From the NCBI GenBank assembly GCA_023953775.1, contig JAMLJD010000040.1:1-37794 (forward strand): 37,794 nucleotides of DNA, read 5' to 3'. This stretch comes from Rhizobiaceae bacterium. Its GTDB lineage: Bacteria > Pseudomonadota > Alphaproteobacteria > Rhizobiales > Rhizobiaceae. The translations under genes were made by a program, and so were the position numbers. This document shows positions 17,630 through 25,145 of this stretch, in pieces; position 1 is the stretch's first letter; the number at the start of each line of letters is the position of its first letter. The notes beneath the pieces are model-generated. The model saw only the letters and a program-made list of their open reading frames with translations. It had not been told where the DNA came from and did not search any database.

Positions 17630-18190
17630 TCAGCTCGGCATCGTCGACAGGTGCGACAAAAGCTCGGCGACGTTCGCGGCCTTGAACTTCTTCATCAGCC
17701 GCGCTCTGTAGGCCTCGACCGTGCGTGGCGAGATCGACAGCATCCGCGCGATCTCCTTCGACGTGCGGCCCTCGCCCAGATGCATCACCACCTGGCGTTC
17801 GCGCACGGTGAGCCCGTGCACGGGCCGCGCATAGGAAAGGTCGGCGAAGCTCCACACCGCGCGCCGCAGCGGGTCGTCGTCGCGGGTCAGCGAATGGCCG
17901 CGAACCCGGCACCAGAACAGCGTCCCGTCCTTGCGCGCCATGATGCGTTCGTCCGAATAGCGGTTCTCGCGTTTCAGCGGCTCGACGCCGACATCCCGGA
18001 TCTTCACGAACTCTTCCATCGACGGGTAGAGGATCGCAAAGGACTGGTCGAGCAGCGCGTCGCGGTCGTATCCGAACATCGCCGCGAACGCCGGGTTGCA
18101 ATACCGGATCACCCGGCTCTCGGTCATGACGATCCCGACGGGCGCGTTTTCGAAGGCGATTTCGCGAAGCTTTTCAGTCGGTTCGGTCAT
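17630..18190 (-). CDS. PAS-LuxR transcriptional regulator
   Basis: The 186-residue protein has one PAS sensor domain at about residues 8-115 (ENAPVGIVMTESRVIRYCNPAF, split by FGYDRD and DGTLFWCRVRG). A LuxR/FixJ helix-turn-helix follows at about 125-180 (LTVRERQVVMHLGEGRTSKEIARML, SPRTVEAYRARL). There is no receiver domain, so it probably senses a small ligand or redox state directly through the PAS pocket. The ATG at 18190 is chosen because the PAS homology starts there; the frame stays open upstream without homology. It is divergent from the ABC importer operon and is the natural candidate for its regulator, an inference from position. Confidence 0.88.
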   Translation of the reverse strand: MTEPTEKLREIAFENAPVGIVMTESRVIRYCNPAFAAMFGYDRDALLDQSFAILYPSMEEFVKIRDVGVEPLKRENRYSDERIMARKDGTLFWCRVRGHSLTRDDDPLRRAVWSFADLSYARPVHGLTVRERQVVMHLGEGRTSKEIARMLSISPRTVEAYRARLMKKFKAANVAELLSHLSTMPS

Positions 18191-18240
18191 GCGTATTTCT
18201 ACGATATTGCGGGGTCTCACGCACGGCGGCGATAATAGCG

Positions 18241-18272
18241 GCCGGTTTGCATTGCACCAAGAAGAAACCGGC
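18241..18272. promoter_or_regulatory. Inverted repeat in the regulator/ABC divergent region
   Basis: Perfect 8-bp arms GCCGGTTT and AAACCGGC are separated by 16 bases. They lie 51 bp before the regulator start and 212 bp before the binding-protein gene. This may be a LuxR-type operator or a hairpin. No clear -35/-10 pair was found in the remainder of this 293-bp gap. Confidence 0.35.
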
Positions 18273-18483
18273 GCGACGCTTTGCGCCTGCGATGCGAATT
18301 GGGAGGAGTATGTCGTCACCGTTCTCAGTGCGCCCCGTCGGGCGCTGCGCCGCGCGTGCACAAGAGACCGGCGTCTGATCGAGAACCCCTCCCGAACACT
18401 GTGTTTTTGCCGCGGTTGCCGGACGACGCCGGTGCTGTCGGCGCTCTTGCGAATTCTCGTCGAACCCGTGGAGGACACCAAGG

Positions 18484-19683
18484 ATGAAAAGATATCTGAC
18501 CGCTCTGGCACTCGCCGGCGCGATGATCGCCGGCCAGCCGGCATTCGCTCAGGAGGACACGGCCAGGATCGCCCTGATCCACGGCTTGTCGGGATCGCCG
18601 CTCGAGGCCTACTCGAAGCAGACCCATACCGGCTTCATGCTCGGCCTCGAATACGCCACCAAGGGCACGATGGAGGTCAAGGGCAAGAAGATCGAGATCG
18701 TCGAGAAGGACACCCAGTTCAAGCCGGACGTCGCGCGTTCGGTTCTGGCCGAGGCCTATGGCGATGACGATGTGCTTCTCGCCGTCGGCGGAACCTCGTC
18801 GGGCGTCACCACCGCGATGCTGCCGATCGCCGCCGAATACGAGAAGATCCTGCTGGTCGAGCCGGCCGTTGCCGACACGCTGACCGGGCCGGATTCCAAC
18901 CGCTACGTCTTCAAGACCTCGCGCAACTCGTCGATGGACATGCAGGCCCAGGCGCTTGCGCTGAAGCCGGATGCCAACCTCCATGTCGCGACTTTGGCGC
19001 AGGACTATGCCTTCGGCCGTGACGGCATTGCCGCCTTCAAGAAGGCGCTCGAGGGAACCGGCGCGACCGTCGAGGCCGAGGAGTATATTCCCCAGCAGAC
19101 CACCGATTTCACCGCCACGATCGAACGTCTCTTCAACGCGCTGAAGGACAAGGAAGGCCGCAAGGTCATCGTCATCTACGTCGCCGGCATCGACGCGATG
19201 ACGCCGCTGGTTTCCGCCGATCCGGGCCGCTACGGCATCGAGATCTCGACGGGCGGCAACATCCTGCCCGCGCTGGCCGGCTACAAGCAGGTGCCGGGTA
19301 TGGAAGGCGCGATCTACTATTACTACGAAGCACCGAAGAACGAGATCAACGACTGGCTGGTCGCCGAGCATCAGAAGCGCTTCAACGCACCGCCGGACTT
19401 CTTCACCGCCGGCGGCATGGTCGCGGCACTCGCCATCGTCAAGGCGCTCGAGATGGCCGATGACTGGGAGACCGAGACCCTGATCTCGACCATGGAAGGC
19501 ATGAGTTGGGATACGCCGAAGGGGTCGATGACCTTCCGTCCGGAAGACCATCAGGCGCTGCAGTCCATGTACCACTTCAAGATCAAGGTCGACGATTCCG
19601 TCGCCTGGGCGATCCCGGAGCTGGTCCGTGAGATCAAGCCGGACGAGATGAACATCCCGGTCGGCCGCAACAACCAGGAGTGA
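18484..19683 (+). CDS. Periplasmic amino-acid/amide-type ABC substrate-binding protein (HAAT family)
   Basis: The 399-residue precursor has a signal peptide (YLTALALAGAMIAGQPAFA, cut near residue 22) and a type-I periplasmic binding fold (Peripla_BP_6/LivK type). Landmarks are ALIHGLSGSPLEAYSKQ, VGGTSSGVTTAMLPIA and AQDYAFGRDG. It captures the substrate for the permease and ATPases encoded downstream. Related proteins bind branched-chain amino acids, urea, amides or aromatic acids; the ligand here is not readable. GGAGG lies 9 bases before the ATG. A 318-bp gap with palindromic repeats separates it from the ATPase genes, which may raise its expression over theirs. Confidence 0.92.
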   Translation: MKRYLTALALAGAMIAGQPAFAQEDTARIALIHGLSGSPLEAYSKQTHTGFMLGLEYATKGTMEVKGKKIEIVEKDTQFKPDVARSVLAEAYGDDDVLLAVGGTSSGVTTAMLPIAAEYEKILLVEPAVADTLTGPDSNRYVFKTSRNSSMDMQAQALALKPDANLHVATLAQDYAFGRDGIAAFKKALEGTGATVEAEEYIPQQTTDFTATIERLFNALKDKEGRKVIVIYVAGIDAMTPLVSADPGRYGIEISTGGNILPALAGYKQVPGMEGAIYYYYEAPKNEINDWLVAEHQKRFNAPPDFFTAGGMVAALAIVKALEMADDWETETLISTMEGMSWDTPKGSMTFRPEDHQALQSMYHFKIKVDDSVAWAIPELVREIKPDEMNIPVGRNNQE

Positions 19684-19684
19684 G

Positions 19685-19839
19685 GAGCATTCCGCGAAGC
19701 GGACGAAAAGCCAGCGATTTGGCTTTTCGCGCGACGAACGCCCGGAGCCATAGTGAAGGGCCGAGCATTCCGCGAAGCGGACGAAAAGCCAGCGATTTGG
19801 CTTTTCGCGCGACGAACGCCCGGAGCCTTAGTGAAGGGC
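19685..19839 (+). repeat. Two tandem 78-bp palindromic intergenic units
   Basis: Unit 1 (19685-19762) and unit 2 (19763-19839) differ inside their core by a single A/T change. Each carries a CCGC-gaa-GCGG stem and a perfect 10-bp hairpin CGAAAAGCCA / TGGCTTTTCG with a 6-base loop (unit 1: 19704-19713 with 19720-19729). The near-identity points to recent duplication. They lie just after the binding-protein stop inside a transport operon. Confidence 0.9.
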
Positions 19840-19861
19840 AGGGCGCGCCTTCCCGGATCGT

Positions 19862-19970
19862 CCTTCTCCCCATGAGCGGGGAGAAGGTGCCGGCAGGCGG
19901 ATGAGGGACGGCGCCCGGCGTCCCCTCGAGCGCACCCGACATCCATCCTCGCCCCGCCGCCGGGGCGGGG
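19862..19970 (+). repeat. Rhizobial intergenic mosaic palindromes
   Basis: A perfect 10-bp stem CCTTCTCCCC / GGGGAGAAGG (19862-19871 with 19878-19887) is followed by GCCGGCAGGCGGATGAGGG. A second stem CCCCGCC / GGCGGGG sits at 19952-19958 with 19964-19970. The first resembles the RIME-type repeats common in rhizobial genomes (recognised from memory). Both can fold in the operon mRNA. No gene lies in 19684-20001. Confidence 0.7.
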
Positions 19971-20001
19971 CAGATCGTGAAACGGCACGTCAAGCACCCC
20001 G

Positions 20002-20772
20002 ATGACAACCCAACCCTCCCTGCGCACCGAGAACCTGACGATCCGCTTTGGCGGCCATGCGGCCGTCAATGGCGTGACATGCGCGTTCCACCCGGGCGAA
20101 CTCACGGTGATCGTCGGGCCCAACGGCGCCGGCAAGACGACCTGGTTCAACCTCGTGTCGGGCCAGCTCCTGCCGACCGAAGGCAGGATCTTCAAGGGTG
20201 AGGAAGAGATCGGCCGGCTGTCGCCGTCGGCGCGCGCCAGGGCCGGTATCGGCCGCGCCTTCCAGCTCACCAACCTGTTTCCGCAGCTTTCGGTGCGCGA
20301 GAATGTTCGGCTCGCGGTGCAGGCGCGTGAGGGCATCGGGTTCAGGCTTTTCAGCCGGACCTCGTCCTTCAGGCACGTCATCGCCGAAGCCGATGAGTAT
20401 CTCGATCGGACGCGGCTGGCATCGGTCGCCGACTTGCCCGCTTCCGCCTTGCCGCACGGCGACCAGCGCAAGCTCGAGGTCGCCCTGCTGCTCGCCATGA
20501 AGCCCGACATCTTCATGTTCGACGAGCCGACGGCCGGCATGTCGCATGACGAGGCACCGGTGATCCTCGAACTGATCGCGGAGATCAAGAAGGACACGTC
20601 GAAGACCATCCTGCTCGTCGAGCACAAGATGGATGTGGTGCGTGCGCTCGCCGACCGCATCGTCGTGCTCCACAATGGCGAGCTCGTCGCCGACGGCGAT
20701 CCTGCGGAGGTGATGGCGCTGCCCATCGTGCGTGAGATCTATCTCGGCGTCGGCGAGGAGGATGCCGCATGA
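20002..20772 (+). CDS. Branched-chain-type ABC transporter ATPase, LivG-like
   Basis: The 256-residue ATPase has Walker A GPNGAGKT near residue 38, a Q-loop in AFQLTNLFP, the signature variant LPHGDQRKLE, Walker B IFMFDEPTAGM and the His switch VEHKMD. The long helical insert (REGIGFRLFSRTSSF) and the altered LSGGQ motif are normal for LivG/UrtD proteins. It powers uptake together with the LivF-like partner that begins at 20769. The start ATG follows AAGCACCCCG without a strong Shine-Dalgarno site, so its translation may be weaker than that of the binding protein. Confidence 0.93.
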   Translation: MTTQPSLRTENLTIRFGGHAAVNGVTCAFHPGELTVIVGPNGAGKTTWFNLVSGQLLPTEGRIFKGEEEIGRLSPSARARAGIGRAFQLTNLFPQLSVRENVRLAVQAREGIGFRLFSRTSSFRHVIAEADEYLDRTRLASVADLPASALPHGDQRKLEVALLLAMKPDIFMFDEPTAGMSHDEAPVILELIAEIKKDTSKTILLVEHKMDVVRALADRIVVLHNGELVADGDPAEVMALPIVREIYLGVGEEDAA

Positions 20773-21491
20773 GCAACGCGATCCTGAGGCTCGACGACGT
20801 CCACACCGACATCGCCCAGTACCATATCCTGCACGGCATCTCGCTGGATGTGCCGGAGGGTGGCGTTCACGTCCTCCTGGGTCGCAACGGCGCCGGCAAG
20901 ACCACGACGCTGCGCACCATCATGGGCCTGTGGCGTGCGAAGAAGGGCGCGATCGTCTTTCGCCATCACGACATCACGGCGATGCACACTTCCGACATCG
21001 CGCGTCTCGGCATCGCCTTCGTGCCCGAGAACATGGGCATTTTCGGCGGCCTCACCGTCGAGGAGAACATGAAGCTGGCGACCTCCGATGGCTCGTTCGA
21101 CAAGGCGCGTCTCGCCCGCATCTACGAACTGTTTCCGGCGCTCGAGAAGTTCTGGGACAAGCAGGCCTATGCGCTGTCCGGCGGCCAGAAGCAGATGCTG
21201 GCGATCGCCCGCGCGATGGCGGAGCCGCGTGCGCTGATCCTGATCGACGAGCCGACCAAGGGCCTGGCGCCATCGATCATCCGCAACATGGTCGACGCCT
21301 TCCGCGAGATCGCCCGCGAGACGACGATCCTGCTCGTCGAGCAGAACTTCTTCTTCGCCCGCTCGCTCGGCTCGGGCGTCGCCGTCATCGAGGACGGCCG
21401 CATCATCCACCGCGGGCAGATGGCCGATCTCGCGGCCGACGAAGCCCTGCAGAACCGCCTGCTCAGCCTGTCCGCGGAGGCGCACACATGA
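20769..21491 (+). CDS. Branched-chain-type ABC transporter ATPase, LivF-like
   Basis: The 240-residue second ATPase of the importer has Walker A GRNGAGKTTTLRTIMGL, FVPENMGIFGGLTVEEN, an orthodox signature LSGGQKQMLAIARA, Walker B ILIDEPTKGLAP and a switch region VEQNFFFA. The His switch of most ABC ATPases is replaced by Gln, as is usual for LivF. Its ATG overlaps the previous stop by 4 bases (ATGA), so synthesis is probably coupled and the two ATPases should be made in equal amounts. Confidence 0.93.
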   Translation: MSNAILRLDDVHTDIAQYHILHGISLDVPEGGVHVLLGRNGAGKTTTLRTIMGLWRAKKGAIVFRHHDITAMHTSDIARLGIAFVPENMGIFGGLTVEENMKLATSDGSFDKARLARIYELFPALEKFWDKQAYALSGGQKQMLAIARAMAEPRALILIDEPTKGLAPSIIRNMVDAFREIARETTILLVEQNFFFARSLGSGVAVIEDGRIIHRGQMADLAADEALQNRLLSLSAEAHT

Positions 21492-22480
21492 CGAATCTCT
21501 CTTCAGCCGTCGAACGCCTCGGCGGCGTCTATCTCCTGCCGCTGCTGCTTTCAACGCTCGCCTTCGCGCTGATCGGCTCGCCCTCGACATGGATGACGCT
21601 GACCATTGCCGGCCTCGCCATGGGCATGATGATCTTCCTCATGGCGTCCGGCCTGTCCCTGATCTTCGGCCTGATGGACGTCCTGAACTTCGGCCATCCC
21701 GCCTTCGTGTCCTTCGGCGCCTTCATCGCAGCCTCGGTGCTGGCGGCACTTGCCTCCTGGGTCTCCGGCGACAGCGCGGTCATGAACATCGTTGCGCTGA
21801 TGGCGGCGATCGCCGCGGCCACCGCCTTCGGCGCCGTCGCCGGCTGGTTCTTCGAGCGGGTCATCGTCAAGCCGGTCTACAAGGATCACCTGCGCCAGAT
21901 CCTGATCACCATGGGCGCGCTGATCGTCGCCGAGCAGCTCCTGCTCGTCATCTGGGGCGGTGTGCCGATCCAGGTCGCCCGGCCCGCCATCCTCACCGGG
22001 TCGGTGATCGTCGGCGACGTATCGATCGAGGTCTACCGCATCTTCGCCTTCCTGCTCGGCCTCGTCGTCTTCGTCGCGATGTACGCCGTGCTCAACCGCA
22101 CCCGCGTCGGCCTGCTCGTCCGCGCCGGCGTCGAGAACCGCGAGATGGTCGAGGCGCTGGGTTTTCGCATCGACCGCCTTTTCATCGGCGTCTTCATGGC
22201 CGGCTCCGCGCTCGCCGCGATGGGCGGCGCGATGTGGGCCGGCTATCAGAGTCTCATCACAGCCTCGCTCGGCTCCGAGCTGATGATCCTCGTCTTCATC
22301 GTCGTCATCATTGGCGGGCTGGGCTCGATCCAGGGCTCGCTGCTGGGCGCGATTCTGGTCGGGCTGATGGCCAACTACATCGCCTTCCTGTTTCCCAAGA
22401 TGGCGCTCGCTTCCAACATGCTCTTGATGATGGCGATCCTCCTGTGGCGCCCCTTCGGGCTGAAACCGGCGGTGAAATGA
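21488..22480 (+). CDS. Branched-chain-type ABC permease, LivH-like
   Basis: The 330-residue permease has about nine hydrophobic helices. Family landmarks are ASGLSLIFGLMDVLNFGHPAF near residue 55, RTRVGLLVRAGVENREMVEALG, and GGLGSIQGSLLGAILVG near the end. It pairs with the LivM-like permease to form the membrane channel. The ATG at 21488 overlaps the LivF-like stop (ATGA); the longer open frame upstream only shadows the ATPase gene. Confidence 0.92.
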   Translation: MTNLSSAVERLGGVYLLPLLLSTLAFALIGSPSTWMTLTIAGLAMGMMIFLMASGLSLIFGLMDVLNFGHPAFVSFGAFIAASVLAALASWVSGDSAVMNIVALMAAIAAATAFGAVAGWFFERVIVKPVYKDHLRQILITMGALIVAEQLLLVIWGGVPIQVARPAILTGSVIVGDVSIEVYRIFAFLLGLVVFVAMYAVLNRTRVGLLVRAGVENREMVEALGFRIDRLFIGVFMAGSALAAMGGAMWAGYQSLITASLGSELMILVFIVVIIGGLGSIQGSLLGAILVGLMANYIAFLFPKMALASNMLLMMAILLWRPFGLKPAVK

Positions 22481-23589
22481 TGAGCGGGACCCATGCCATG
22501 ACGGACATCGCCACGCCCGCCCGCCGCCTCACCACCGGTCGCCTCGTCGTCTATGGTGCCGCGCTGGCGATCGCGCTCGGCCTCTTCCTCGCGCCCTTCC
22601 TGTTCCCTGACGTTCGCGCGCAGGAGGCGGCGGCCCGCATCTGCGTCTTCATTGTGCTGGTGGCGAGCTACGACCTCTTGATCGGCTATACCGGCATCGT
22701 CTCCTTCGCCCACACCATGTTCTTCGGCCTCGGCGCCTACGGAACCGCCATCGCGCTGAAGACGATGGGCCCCGGCTGGGACGCCATCGCGCTCGGCGGT
22801 GCGTCCGGCGTCGTCGCCGCGCTCGTGCTTGCCGTGCTGATCGGCCTCCTGTCGCTGAGGGTGAAGGCGATCTTCTTCGCCATGGTCACGCTGGCGGCGG
22901 CCTCCGTGATGATGGTGCTCGCCTCGCAGCTCTCCGACTTCACCGGCGGCGAGGACGGCATGACCTACACCGTCCCGCGCCTTTTCTCGCCCGCCTTCAA
23001 GCTGATGACCGATGCCGACGGCAAGGTTCTCAAGCTGTTCGGCGTGTCCATGAACGGCAAGATCGCCGCCTACTATTTCGTCTTCCTGTCCTGCTTCGTG
23101 CTCTTCGTCGCGATGATGCGCATCGTCGCCTCGCCGCTCGGCACCGTGCTCGAGGCGATCCGCGAGAACGAGATGCGCGCCGAGGCGATTGGCTACCGCG
23201 TCGTCGCCTACCGCACCGCGATTTTCGTCATCGCCGCCGTCATCGCTGCGCTGGCCGGCGTCGTGCGGGCGGTCTGGCTCAAATATACCGGCCCCGACGT
23301 CGCACTTGCCTTCCACATCATGATCGACATCCTGTTGATGGTGGTGATCGGCGGCATGGGCACGCTCTACGGCGCCATCATCGGCGTCGCGATCATGAGC
23401 CTCGCCCAGTTCTACCTGAAGGACCTGATGGCGATCGCGGCCGACGCAACGTCGTCCGTGCCGCTCGTTCCCGATCTTCTCGATCCCGACCGCTGGCTGT
23501 TGTGGCTCGGCGTCATCTTCATCCTGCTCGTCTACTTCTTCCCGGCCGGCATCGCCGGCACGCTGCTCGGCAAAGGTGGCCACAAATGA
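22477..23589 (+). CDS. Branched-chain-type ABC permease, LivM-like
   Basis: The 370-residue permease has about ten hydrophobic helices. Landmarks are YDLLIGYTGIVSFAHTMFFGLGAY, the loop FTGGEDGMTYTVPRLF, RENEMRAEAIGY and GGMGTLYGAIIG. A polar loop of about 50 residues between helices (residues 165-215) is longer than in LivM of enteric bacteria and may face the periplasm. The start is the first of two adjacent ATG codons (22477 and 22480); the first overlaps the LivH-like stop as ATGA. Confidence 0.92.
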   Translation: MMSGTHAMTDIATPARRLTTGRLVVYGAALAIALGLFLAPFLFPDVRAQEAAARICVFIVLVASYDLLIGYTGIVSFAHTMFFGLGAYGTAIALKTMGPGWDAIALGGASGVVAALVLAVLIGLLSLRVKAIFFAMVTLAAASVMMVLASQLSDFTGGEDGMTYTVPRLFSPAFKLMTDADGKVLKLFGVSMNGKIAAYYFVFLSCFVLFVAMMRIVASPLGTVLEAIRENEMRAEAIGYRVVAYRTAIFVIAAVIAALAGVVRAVWLKYTGPDVALAFHIMIDILLMVVIGGMGTLYGAIIGVAIMSLAQFYLKDLMAIAADATSSVPLVPDLLDPDRWLLWLGVIFILLVYFFPAGIAGTLLGKGGHK

Positions 23590-24425
23590 CGAAACCGCGC
23601 TCGACCTACGTCACCGCCGGAGAGTTCGAGGTCCACGTCACCGAATGGGGCGAGCCCTCCCGGCCGGCGCTCGTCATGTGGCACGGCCTTGCCCGCACCG
23701 GCCGCGATTTCGACGAGGCTGCCGAGGCGCTGTCCGACACCTATTTCGTGATCTGCCCGGACACGCTCGGGCGCGGCCAGTCGAGCTGGGCGAAGGATGC
23801 TGCGACCGACTATTCCTATGCCAGCTTCGGGCGTACCGCGCTTGCCGTTCTCGACCATTACGGCATCGACACGATGCGCTGGGTCGGCACCTCGATGGGC
23901 GGCCTGATCGGTGTCACGCTCGCCGCCGGCGCCCTCAGGGGCCGCATCACCCGGCTCGTCATCAACGATATCGGGCCGGACATTCCCGAGGCCGGCACTG
24001 GCCGGATCGCGTCCTATGTCGGCAACCCGCCGGTGCTCGATACCATCGGCGAGCTCGAGACGTGGCTGCGCACCAACTATGCCCCGTTCGGCAACAACAC
24101 AGACGCGTTCTGGCGCCGCATGGCCGACACTTCGCACCGCCGCACCGACGATGGCCGCGTCACCGTGCATTACGATCCGCAGATCGTCACCCAGTTCACC
24201 CATCACAAGAAGGACCTCGACGTCTGGGACGCCTACGACGCCATCGACGTCCCGACGCTGCTCCTGCGCGGCGCCACGTCCGACGTGTTGCCTGCCTCGG
24301 TCGCCGAGGAGATGACGCGGCGCGGCCCCAAGCCGCGGCTCGTGATGTTTCCCGATTGCGGCCACGCGCCGACATTGGCCTCGCAGGAGGAAATCGCGCT
24401 GTTGCGCGACTTCCTCGCCGGCTGA
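23586..24425 (+). CDS. Alpha/beta hydrolase encoded at the end of the ABC importer operon
   Basis: The 279-residue cytoplasmic protein has an alpha/beta-hydrolase fold: oxyanion region MWHGLARTGRDF, nucleophile serine in GTSMGG, acid aspartate in RGATSDVLP and catalytic His in DCGHAP. It has no signal peptide. Its ATG overlaps the LivM-like stop by 4 bases, so it is part of the operon and probably acts on the imported compound, for example an ester, amide or lactone. That link is inference; the family is broad. The gene converges with the host-attachment gene 9 bp away, and no terminator is visible between them. Confidence 0.9.
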   Translation: MTKPRSTYVTAGEFEVHVTEWGEPSRPALVMWHGLARTGRDFDEAAEALSDTYFVICPDTLGRGQSSWAKDAATDYSYASFGRTALAVLDHYGIDTMRWVGTSMGGLIGVTLAAGALRGRITRLVINDIGPDIPEAGTGRIASYVGNPPVLDTIGELETWLRTNYAPFGNNTDAFWRRMADTSHRRTDDGRVTVHYDPQIVTQFTHHKKDLDVWDAYDAIDVPTLLLRGATSDVLPASVAEEMTRRGPKPRLVMFPDCGHAPTLASQEEIALLRDFLAG

Positions 24426-24434
24426 ACCACGTTT

Positions 24435-24887
24435 CTAAAGCTCCGACATCGCCTTTTCGATGTCGGGGACGGTGTGGCCGGTCAGCGTCTTCGGCACTTC
24501 CGCGACAACCCTGTCCGTCACTTCCTTGTGTAGCTTCTTGCGCATTTCCCCCAGCACCACGGGAGGCGCGGTGATGATGATTTCCTCGAAATCGCCGCGA
24601 TGCGCCATCTTGTAGAGACGCTCGGCGATTTCGTCAGCGAATTGCTCCTTCGCGATGCGGTGCCAGTCGGCATCCTGTACCGCGCTTCTGTGCGCGCCAT
24701 TGCCGCCGTCGTTCATCCGGCCGGGCCGATCGGTGCCCTGTTCACGAGTCGGCGGATTGTCCTCGTGCATCTCCCGGATGACTTCGAGATTGGGAAATTT
24801 GGTGTCGCCTTCGTTCCTGAGGAACAGCGCCTTTTCCCCGTCCGCGACCAGCACCCAGGTTTTCCGTTTCAGCTTGTGTCCCATCAT
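24435..24887 (-). CDS. Host-attachment-family protein
   Basis: The 150-residue soluble protein matches the 'protein required for attachment to host cells' family (Pfam Host_attach): WVLVADGEKALFLRN near the start, GRMNDGGNGAHRSAVQDADWH, then FADEIAERLYKMA and IITAPPVVLGEMRKKLH. The family name comes from an Agrobacterium phenotype, and the fold relates to RNase/release-factor-like proteins, so the true role is open. The start is the first of two adjacent ATGs (24887, 24884), with AAAGGA 7 bases upstream. An EcfG-type promoter precedes it, suggesting general-stress control. Confidence 0.88.
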   Translation of the reverse strand: MMGHKLKRKTWVLVADGEKALFLRNEGDTKFPNLEVIREMHEDNPPTREQGTDRPGRMNDGGNGAHRSAVQDADWHRIAKEQFADEIAERLYKMAHRGDFEEIIITAPPVVLGEMRKKLHKEVTDRVVAEVPKTLTGHTVPDIEKAMSEL

Positions 24888-24979
24888 GGTCCGTCCTTTC
24901 GTATCGTGGGCATGACACAGGATATGCCTTCCCGCACGTGCGGAATTGACGCCGATCAAGCGCCCTTCAGCCTGAAACG

Positions 24980-25005
24980 AAACGCTCCGGGCGCATGCTC
25001 GTTCC
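24980..25005 (-). promoter_or_regulatory. EcfG/RpoE2-type (general stress) promoter
   Basis: Minus strand GGAAC (25005-25001), a 16-base spacer and CGTTT (24984-24980) match the alphaproteobacterial general-stress consensus GGAAC-N16/17-CGTT exactly. Transcription would start near 24973, about 85 bases before the host-attachment ATG. The rest of 24888-25145 must also hold the promoter of the cys operon, which I could not define. Confidence 0.65.
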
Positions 25006-25145
25006 TGCAATTCCGACAGGGGCCGCGCTGCGCCGCAACGAAATTCTCCGCAATCTTCCAGGTGCGGAAAAATCGTTGCGAGGCGGCAGGCCGTGCGCGA
25101 GTGCATTCCTTCTGATCGCGGGGCTGCGCCGGCATTATCGGCGGC

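Noticed and set aside
19685..19839. CRISPR-like array
   Set aside because: Only two directly adjacent 78-bp units without spacers and no cas genes in the window.
19680..19904. Short ORF running through the tandem repeats (74 codons)
   Set aside because: The same peptide repeats because the DNA repeats; the stems and near-identity identify a non-coding element.
22375..23583. 402-codon His/Asp/Glu-rich minus-strand frame opposite the LivM-like gene
   Set aside because: Its composition is the mirror of a hydrophobic permease; no homology is visible.
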